From contig CAWBWL010000014.1 of the NCBI GenBank assembly GCA_963792485.1, forward strand, positions 62,001 through 126,000: a stretch of 64,000 nucleotides of DNA, read 5' to 3'. Position numbers and translations under genes: made by a program. This DNA is from JANOYJ01 sp963792485. GTDB taxonomy: Bacteria > Pseudomonadota > Alphaproteobacteria > Rhizobiales > Rhizobiaceae. The notes beneath the pieces were generated by a model, which was not told where the DNA came from, did no database searches, and was given only the letters and a program-made list of their open reading frames with translations. Positions 58,548-64,000 of this stretch are shown one piece after another. Each line of letters opens with the position of its first letter. The stretch's first letter is position 1.

Positions 58548-60046
58548 CCGGCTTTTGGCACATGAAACGGTGCCCGCCGGACCGCCCAGTTGCTGAGATT
58601 CTCCATCTGCGCTGCAAGTGACAGCAGCGGTTCTTCTTCGCCCGGACGCCCAACTGCCTGAATGCCAAGCGGCAGCCCATCCTTCGTCACATGCACCGGC
58701 AGCGCGATTGCAGGCTGGCCGCTAATGTTCTGAATCGCCGGCCAATGCGTGAACCAAAGACTGTTGTGCAAGAGCTTGTCGCGGAACGGTTTGAGCCGGA
58801 GCAGCCGCGCCAGGCGCAGTCTATCGGCGATGTTTTCGAGAACTTCGTCCGCCCCTTTCGGATTCATCGCGCCGCAGGGCAGGGGTGGATGCGCGATGAT
58901 TGGCATCAGCACCGCGTCATATATTTCAGTCGCGCCAACAATCTGCCTTGAGACTGCATGCAGCCGCAGCAACGCCGCATGCGCCTCGCCTGCCGTGATG
59001 ACATCGCCGAAGCGGGCGATCACCCGCGTGGCCCGCTCGAGATCCCCAAGAATGGGCCGTCCTATCCGCCCGGATTCAAGCCGCATAACGCCCGCTATGG
59101 ACGACGCGATGGTATAAGCGAAATCCGCCCAATATTGTTCGCCAATCATTGGCAGATCAATTTCCTCGACTGCATGCCCGCCCTCGCGCGCCAGCGAGAT
59201 TGCAGTATCCATTGCCTGCAGCGTTTCAGATGAAATTGGCAAGCCAAGCGGCGAACCACGGTAAAATGCGAGCTTGAGCTTCCCCGGAGCGCGCGCGGCG
59301 GCCGCCGCAAATGTGCCCTTGGGCGGGCGGGCGGCATAAGGGGCGAGAATGTCCGGACCGTGGGTCAGATCAAGAAGCGCCGCCGTATCGCGCACTGTGC
59401 GGGTCAGCGCATGCTCGCCGGTCAGCCCATGCCAGCCTTCGGAAATTGCGGGTGAAAGCGGGATGCGTCCGCGCGACGGCTTCAGCCCGACCAGCCCTGT
59501 GCAGGCGGCAGGCACGCGGATGGAGCCTCCGCCATCCGAGGCATGCGCCATGGGGGCAACACCTGCCGCAACCAGCGCCGCCGAACCGCCAGACGAGCCG
59601 CCGCTGGTGTGGGCGAGATTCCAGGGATTGCGTGTCACCCCGAAAGCGGTGGTCTCTGTCATCAGCCGCAGGCCATATTCCGGCGTGGTGGTGGTGGCGA
59701 AGGGGATAAGACCAGCAGCCCGGTAGCGCTGCACGAGGACGGAATCAAAGTCGGGGGTAAACGCTGGCGCGCGGCTGCCGCTATGGGTCGGCACGCTTTT
59801 CTGGGACATTGTAAGGTCCTTGATCAGAAAGGGCACACCAGCGAACGGCGCTTGGCGATCCGCGTGTTTAGCCCGCTCCCGCGCGTCCTCATATTGTTTC
59901 TCTACGATTGCGTTGATTTCTGGATTGACGCGCTCTGCCCGCGCGATGGCCGCGTCAACTAGTTCGAGAGCTGCCACATCACCGGCGCGGACCTTGAGCG
60001 CCAGCCCTGTGGCGTCGTCTTCCCAAAGCAGCCGTTCCAGTCCCAT
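58544..60046 (-). CDS. Amidase-signature family hydrolase
   Basis: The 500-residue protein shows the Ser-cisSer-Lys triad: Lys in GVPFLIKDLTMS, and Ser residues in HTSGGSSGGSAALVAAG and SDGGGSIRVPAACTG. GLVGLKPSRGRIPLSP is the standard next segment. The domain length is normal. It is close to the 6-aminohexanoate cyclic dimer hydrolase branch, but substrate prediction is unsafe. It hydrolyses amide bonds in the cytoplasm. It stands alone. Confidence 0.92.
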   Translation of the reverse strand: MGLERLLWEDDATGLALKVRAGDVAALELVDAAIARAERVNPEINAIVEKQYEDARERAKHADRQAPFAGVPFLIKDLTMSQKSVPTHSGSRAPAFTPDFDSVLVQRYRAAGLIPFATTTTPEYGLRLMTETTAFGVTRNPWNLAHTSGGSSGGSAALVAAGVAPMAHASDGGGSIRVPAACTGLVGLKPSRGRIPLSPAISEGWHGLTGEHALTRTVRDTAALLDLTHGPDILAPYAARPPKGTFAAAAARAPGKLKLAFYRGSPLGLPISSETLQAMDTAISLAREGGHAVEEIDLPMIGEQYWADFAYTIASSIAGVMRLESGRIGRPILGDLERATRVIARFGDVITAGEAHAALLRLHAVSRQIVGATEIYDAVLMPIIAHPPLPCGAMNPKGADEVLENIADRLRLARLLRLKPFRDKLLHNSLWFTHWPAIQNISGQPAIALPVHVTKDGLPLGIQAVGRPGEEEPLLSLAAQMENLSNWAVRRAPFHVPKAG

Positions 60047-60154
60047 TTCGCCACCCCTCCACCCGGCCCATCACACTATGTGTGAGACACACTGCGCGCA
60101 ACTGCGCAAAAAAGATGCTAATTGGCGGCAACCGAACGGGTCGGATGAAGAATA

Positions 60155-61051
60155 TTAGGGCACAATCAGCGTGCCCGCGCCATGCTCGGTGAGCAGTTCC
60201 AAGAGCACCGCATGTGAGGTTTTGCCGTTGAGTATAACCACGCCCTCAACCCCGCGCTGAATGGCCTCAATGCAGGTCTCGACCTTCGGTATCATGCCGC
60301 CGGAAATCGTCCCGTCGGCGATCAACTTCCGCGCCTCAGACACTGACAATTCCTTGATCAGGTTCTTGTCCTTGTCCAGCACACCCGGAACGTCGGTGAG
60401 GAACAGAAGCCGCGAGGCTTTCAGCGCCCCGGCAATCGCTCCGGCGAACGTGTCGGCGTTGATATTGTAGGTGTGCCCGTCGCGGCCGGGCGCAACTGGC
60501 GCAATGACAGGGATCATCTCCGAGCGCGCCAGAAGATCGAGCAGCGTGCGGTCAACTTCAACCGGCTCGCCGACAAAGCCGAGGTCGAGCACCCGCTCGA
60601 TGTTGGAGTCGGGGTCCTTGATGGTCTTGGTTGCTTTTTTGGCAAACACCATATTGCCGTCCTTGCCACAAAGGCCGATGGCCCATTCACCCTCAGCATT
60701 AATCAGCGCGACGATCTCCTTGTTGATCGACCCGGCCAGAACCATCTCGACGATCTCGACAGTCTTCTGATCCGTGACGCGCAAGCCCCCTTCGAACTTC
60801 GATTCAATCCCCATCTTCGCCAGCATCGCCCCAATCTGCGGCCCGCCGCCATGGACTACAACCGGGTTGATCTTGGATTGTTTGAGCAGTGCGATATCCC
60901 GGGCAAAGGCGCGGCCAAGCGAAATGTCGCCCATGGCATGGCCGCCATACTTCACCACAATGGTCTTGTTCTCATAGCGCTGCATGAACGGCAGCGCCTC
61001 GGCCAGAAGCCGGGCCTGGGTTTCGCCTTTTTCGAGCGTGGCATCAGTCAT
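60155..61051 (-). CDS. argB: Acetylglutamate kinase
   Basis: The 298-residue enzyme has the amino-acid kinase motifs: TIVVKYGGHAMGD, VVHGGGPQIGAMLAKMGI, GLCGKDGNMVFAKK, VIAPVAPGRDGHTYNINAD and SGGMIPKVETCIEAI. It phosphorylates N-acetylglutamate in arginine synthesis. The N-terminal helix (ARLLAEALPFMQRYENK) marks the arginine-sensitive hexameric type, so feedback inhibition by arginine is likely. It contrasts with the arginase operon, which breaks arginine down. Confidence 0.96.
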   Translation of the reverse strand: MTDATLEKGETQARLLAEALPFMQRYENKTIVVKYGGHAMGDISLGRAFARDIALLKQSKINPVVVHGGGPQIGAMLAKMGIESKFEGGLRVTDQKTVEIVEMVLAGSINKEIVALINAEGEWAIGLCGKDGNMVFAKKATKTIKDPDSNIERVLDLGFVGEPVEVDRTLLDLLARSEMIPVIAPVAPGRDGHTYNINADTFAGAIAGALKASRLLFLTDVPGVLDKDKNLIKELSVSEARKLIADGTISGGMIPKVETCIEAIQRGVEGVVILNGKTSHAVLLELLTEHGAGTLIVP

Positions 61052-61111
61052 CGAGCGAAACCTCTCCTGTCAAATTCGCTGCGCTTTTAGGGGCAAATCA
61101 CGCGACGGGCA

Positions 61112-61291
61112 ATGCGGGAGTGGCGCGGTCAGATTGCCACCAACGACATGGCCGCGCTCGGCAAGCTTGGAGAGGTCACCAGAAAAGATGACGGCTCAAT
61201 GGAAGTCGAAATTGCCTCGCAGATGAACACCAAGGAGAATGCGGAATCCATGATCTGCAGGGGATTTGGTGACGATCCTGAATGCAAGTGA
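61112..61291 (+). CDS. Small hypothetical protein (59 residues)
   Basis: ATG 61112 opens a frame of 59 codons: MREWRGQIATNDMAALGKL, then VEIASQMNTKENAESMICRG and a Cys-containing end (FGDDPECK). GGGCA is only a weak ribosome site. The composition looks like real coding sequence, and a GC hairpin follows 15 bases later. It could be a small cytoplasmic protein or the end of a larger broken gene. I recognise no family. Confidence 0.45.
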   Translation: MREWRGQIATNDMAALGKLGEVTRKDDGSMEVEIASQMNTKENAESMICRGFGDDPECK

Positions 61292-61306
61292 TGGTCTGAG
61301 TGAACG

Positions 61307-61337
61307 AAGCCCGCCGTTGAAACACGACGGCGGGCTT
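61307..61337. terminator. Hairpin between the small gene and the GST gene
   Basis: AAGCCCGCCGT (61307-61317) pairs perfectly with ACGGCGGGCTT (61327-61337) around nine bases. It is nine bases beyond the GST stop and 15 bases beyond the stop of the small plus-strand frame. It probably ends transcription from both sides, although the T runs are short. Confidence 0.65.
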
Positions 61338-61346
61338 AAATGCATT

Positions 61347-62000
61347 TCACGCGGCCAAATAACGCTGGTAGCCTTCGGCGTACCAGTCGTCGGGACGGGC
61401 GCAAGCAGCAGCACTGGCGCGTTTTGCAACGGCTTTGGACCATATCGCGACGGCATCGCAGTCCTCGGGCATTTTGAAGTCGCTGAACTTCTCGAGGGTT
61501 GCTGCCTGTTCGAACCACGGATAGAGGGCGATATCGGCTAATGTGAACTGCCCGCCCAGGAGATATGGGCCGTCAGCAGCCTTTTCACCCACGCCGCTTT
61601 CAAGGAAGCGGACGCTTTCGACCATCTCAGCAATAAGCTCCCGTCGCAGCGTCTCATCCGAAGTGAAAATCAGGCGATGGGTCGGACCAAACAGACGGGT
61701 GTTGGCGAAGTCCATCCATAGACGCGCTCTGGCCCGGTCTGCTGGATGCATCGGCATTAAGGGATGCTGCGGAAAGGCCTCTTCCAGATACTCCAGAATA
61801 ATCGCGGACTCCCAAAGCTTGAAGTCGCCATGCACCAGAACCGGCACGCGTCCGTGCGGCGACATTAGATTGAAGTCTGCTGGCTTGTTTTTGAGGTCGA
61901 TTTCAATCTGGTCGGCCTGCAGTCCCTTCTCGGCCAGCGTCAAGCGCACCCGGTGCGCGAACGGGCAGAGCTTGAATGTGTAGAGTTTGAGTTGGTTCAT
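61347..62000 (-). CDS. Glutathione S-transferase
   Basis: The 217-residue protein has a thioredoxin-fold domain with LYTFKLCPFAHRVRLTLAEKG, the CPFAHR motif placing a catalytic Cys as in omega/DHAR-like GSTs, GRVPVLVHGDFKLWESAIILEYL with the glutathione contacts, and a helical C-terminal domain (GGQFTLADIALYPWFEQ). It probably reduces mixed disulfides or dehydroascorbate-like substrates. ATG 62000 is chosen. It is divergent from a LysR gene, 77 bases apart, which may control it. Confidence 0.9.
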   Translation of the reverse strand: MNQLKLYTFKLCPFAHRVRLTLAEKGLQADQIEIDLKNKPADFNLMSPHGRVPVLVHGDFKLWESAIILEYLEEAFPQHPLMPMHPADRARARLWMDFANTRLFGPTHRLIFTSDETLRRELIAEMVESVRFLESGVGEKAADGPYLLGGQFTLADIALYPWFEQAATLEKFSDFKMPEDCDAVAIWSKAVAKRASAAACARPDDWYAEGYQRYLAA

Positions 62001-62077
62001 CGTTTTGCTCCTTGATTGGAAGTCGAAGGCACCTAGTCCAACTTTTGTCATGAAGGCAGTGATATGATCTCAGAACC

Positions 62078-63049
62078 ATGCTGAATGCCGCTCAGCTCCT
62101 GCGGATCGACCTCAATCTTCTTGTGCTGTTCAGCGCGGTGCTTGAAGAGCGGCACGTCGCGCGCGCGGCCGAGAAGCTCAATCTCACGCCGTCGGCCGTC
62201 AGTCATGGGCTGCGCCGGTTACGGGCAGTGTTACAGGACCCGTTGTTCTTGAAGACACCAAGGGGCGTTGTGCCCACGGAGCGCGCTCTTGCACTGGCCG
62301 CGCCTATTGCGGAAATTCTGAGACGTATTGAACATGTGATCTCCGCAAGCGGGCCTTTCGATCCAAAGACGGCGGAACGAAGCTTCACAATTGGGGCGCC
62401 TGACGCCCTTTCGACTATCTTTGTTACGCCGCTGCTTGAGCTTCTGACGCGGGAGGCGCCGGGCATTGACGTGCGCATTCTGCAACTCATGCCGCAGCAT
62501 CACGGCAAGCCCACAAGCCAGGTTTGGCATACCACTCTTGCGGAGATTGACGGGCAAAGGCTTGACCTCGCAGTTTTGCCGATCGGACCGCTGCCGCCGC
62601 GCTTTGTCGAGCACCTCTTGTTTGAGTCAGGCTTCGTTGTCGCCATGCGCCGCGGCCACCCATTCGCACGCAACCCGAATTTGAAGTCGTATCTCGGCCG
62701 CCGTCACATGCTCGTCTCCGCCATAGGCGATGCCTACGGTGTTGTTGACGAGAGGCTTGCGGAAAAGGGCATGTCGCGGCGCATCGCGCTCACGGTTCCC
62801 AACTTCATGATGGCGCTGGCGCAGCTTTCCGAAACCGATCTTGTTTCAACTTTGCCGAAGCAGATTGTGGCCCGTTATGCGGCACGCTTTGGACTGGAGG
62901 TATGTCCGGTTCCTTTTTCGTGGGTGGACGACCCGGTGCGGGTTGTTGCCTCGAAAGCCGCAATGGCCGACGCGGGCATTACCTGGATGTTTGAAGCCAT
63001 CAAGCGCTGCCTTGACCAAAACGCTAAACGCATTGAGCCGGCGAACTGA
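62078..63049 (+). CDS. LysR-family regulator
   Basis: The 323-residue protein has the LysR helix-turn-helix (IDLNLLVLFSAVLEERHVARAA, motif RHVARAAEKLNLTPSAVSHG) and a substrate-binding-like effector domain (FTIGAPDALSTIFVTPLLELL). SAVSHGLRRLR is the NodD/LinR-like subgroup form. It is divergent from the GST gene, the usual layout for a LysR regulator and its target. Effector unknown. Confidence 0.9.
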   Translation: MLNAAQLLRIDLNLLVLFSAVLEERHVARAAEKLNLTPSAVSHGLRRLRAVLQDPLFLKTPRGVVPTERALALAAPIAEILRRIEHVISASGPFDPKTAERSFTIGAPDALSTIFVTPLLELLTREAPGIDVRILQLMPQHHGKPTSQVWHTTLAEIDGQRLDLAVLPIGPLPPRFVEHLLFESGFVVAMRRGHPFARNPNLKSYLGRRHMLVSAIGDAYGVVDERLAEKGMSRRIALTVPNFMMALAQLSETDLVSTLPKQIVARYAARFGLEVCPVPFSWVDDPVRVVASKAAMADAGITWMFEAIKRCLDQNAKRIEPAN

Positions 63050-63141
63050 GCTGAATTCAGCGCCATCGTGAATATTCATCGCTGGCGTCACATCGATTGC
63101 CGCACCAAACCAGCGCCATCAAAACGATGGAGCAATGAGAA

Positions 63142-63657
63142 ATGAACAGACGGCAAATCCTCGCAGTGGCCGCCGCCGCAGCAGTCCCTAACAATGTTTC
63201 GGCAAACGACGAGATCGCTGAGCTTTCGGCGATGTCAACGCGCGGCTACGCGGCCTTGATGAAGGGCGACGGTATGGGTTTTGCAAAGGCGATGAAGCAC
63301 ACCGAAGATTTCACCCTGATGCAGCCCTTTGGCAAAGTTGTGCATGGGCTTGACACTTCGTCTGAGCATCTCAAGAGGCTCGGCAGCTTTTTCAAGAATG
63401 GTGACTTCAGGCAGGAGATAATCCAGTCCATGAGCTCGGGTGACATTGCCGTTCTTGTGACGATTGAACACCAGTTTGTCGAAGTCGGCGGCCTTGCCAA
63501 ACAGGAATGGCCATTGCGCGTGACGCTGATTTTCCGCCGGGAAAAGGGAGAGTGGCAACTAGCGCACCGCCATGCCGACCCGCTGGTCTATGGGATATCG
63601 ATTGAGCAGGCAGCCGCTCTGGCGCGGGGCGAAAACGCAATCAAGGAAGAGATGTGA
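63142..63657 (+). CDS. SnoaL/DUF4440-like protein with signal peptide
   Basis: The 171-residue protein has a short signal-like start (MNRRQILAVAAAAAVPNNVSA; core QILAVAAAAAVP) and then a cone-shaped NTF2-like fold: YAALMKGDGMGFAKAM, FTLMQPFGKVVHG, IAVLVTIEHQFVEVGG, RVTLIFRREKGEWQLAHRHAD. DUF4440/SnoaL proteins of this type have varied roles. The ending HRHADPL fits the family. No neighbour gives a clue, except a cupin gene that follows. Confidence 0.8.
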   Translation: MNRRQILAVAAAAAVPNNVSANDEIAELSAMSTRGYAALMKGDGMGFAKAMKHTEDFTLMQPFGKVVHGLDTSSEHLKRLGSFFKNGDFRQEIIQSMSSGDIAVLVTIEHQFVEVGGLAKQEWPLRVTLIFRREKGEWQLAHRHADPLVYGISIEQAAALARGENAIKEEM

Positions 63658-63756
63658 CTCATGAAATGAGCGCACAATACTATTATGGCCGCGGTACCCG
63701 ATCTACGCAGTGAGAAGCTGCTTCATGACCACACTGGCTCGCAAACGAGAGTTCAA

Positions 63757-64000
63757 ATGTCCCTCACCCTTCGCAATCACTTCAATGGTGAGACCTTCGT
63801 GTTCTCAGGCGCTGAGAATTACCGGTTTGATGTCATCCTCAATTCCGGAGGGACTGGTGGCGGCAATGATCTTGCGCACGTTCATCCTGCGGCCAGCGAA
63901 AAATTTGAGGTAAAGCGAGGCAGGCTTGCCGTTGTCATGCGCGGCGTTGAAAAGATCGTGGAGGCCAGTCAATCCGTCATCATACCTGCCGGCACGCCTC
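63757..64000 (+). CDS. Cupin-domain protein, cut by the right window edge
   Basis: The frame reads MSLTLRNHFNGETFVFSGA from ATG 63757, then GGGNDLAHVHPAASEKFEV and GRLAVVMRGVEKIVEA, ending in IIPAGTP at the window end. The HVHP...E spacing and the following strands are cupin motif 1, and the metal ligands would be these His and Glu. ATG 63685 is an alternative in-frame start. Function unknown; the rest of the gene is outside. Confidence 0.75.
   Translation, partial: MSLTLRNHFNGETFVFSGAENYRFDVILNSGGTGGGNDLAHVHPAASEKFEVKRGRLAVVMRGVEKIVEASQSVIIPAGTP

Noticed and set aside
1..64000. Prophage, insertion sequence or replication origin
   Set aside because: No transposase, integrase, phage structural gene, dnaA-box cluster or terminal repeats of an IS were found; the only mobile traces are toxin-antitoxin pieces and palindromic repeats.

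Overview
The window is chromosomal DNA of an alphaproteobacterium, most likely of the order Hyphomicrobiales (Rhizobiales). Four signs support this: a PdhS-type PAS histidine kinase; a perfect Irr box (ICE motif) in front of an iron transporter; a phasin gene with a TGC-rich palindrome in its promoter; and a tRNA-His with A73 and no encoded G-1, an identity shift known from alphaproteobacteria. Base composition is GC-rich throughout, with visibly lower GC near 46.3-47.2 kb. I cannot name the genus.

Layout. 0-5 kb: end of a ParE toxin, tRNA-His, phasin, and PdhS split into two overlapping reading frames. 5-10.5 kb: Irr-controlled ferric iron transporter (binding protein and fused permease, no adjacent ATPase) and an AsmA protein framed by two palindromes. 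10.5-16.5 kb: putrescine transporter potFGHI, a DMT permease, an SH3 protein and a small MazE-like tail. 16.5-20 kb: RamB/ScfR-type regulator divergent from isocitrate lyase, whose second half carries several small insertions. 20-32 kb: oxidoreductase, efflux pump, recR, mltB, rmuC, def, fmt, truA and dapE, with a duplicated and decayed vapBC module between def and fmt. 32-36 kb: streptomycin-kinase-like gene, Lrp regulator, arginase and ornithine cyclodeaminase, and a hipB remnant. 36-41 kb: ribose-type ABC transporter and a DUF2852/PadR pair. 41-48 kb: mixed small genes, a DUF4160/DUF2442/XRE/epimerase operon, a truncated lipase and dapD. 48-55 kb: LOG hydrolase, copper chaperone, VapBC, a beta-barrel protein, a Lys-Ser repeat peptide with HprK-like kinase and PqqD-like protein, and a cobalamin riboswitch with HupE. 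55-64 kb: HAD nucleotidase, a Tat-leader microprotein with a GMC oxidoreductase, amidase, argB, GST, LysR and a cut-off cupin gene.

How it works together. recR, def, fmt, truA, dapE, dapD, the HAD nucleotidase and argB look like a housekeeping backbone that has been opened by accessory blocks. The most novel-looking block is at 50.4-53.2 kb. There a Tat-type leader peptide with twelve Lys-Ser pairs stands next to a serine-kinase-like P-loop protein and a PqqD-type peptide-binding protein, which suggests a peptide modification system.

A caution for every reader: about ten genes carry single-base or very short frameshifts, several in homopolymers (pdhS, eamA, aceA, mltB, truA, rbsC, padR, the epimerase, the HAD nucleotidase). 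Many of these may be sequence errors rather than real lesions; the decayed toxin-antitoxin genes are more likely real.
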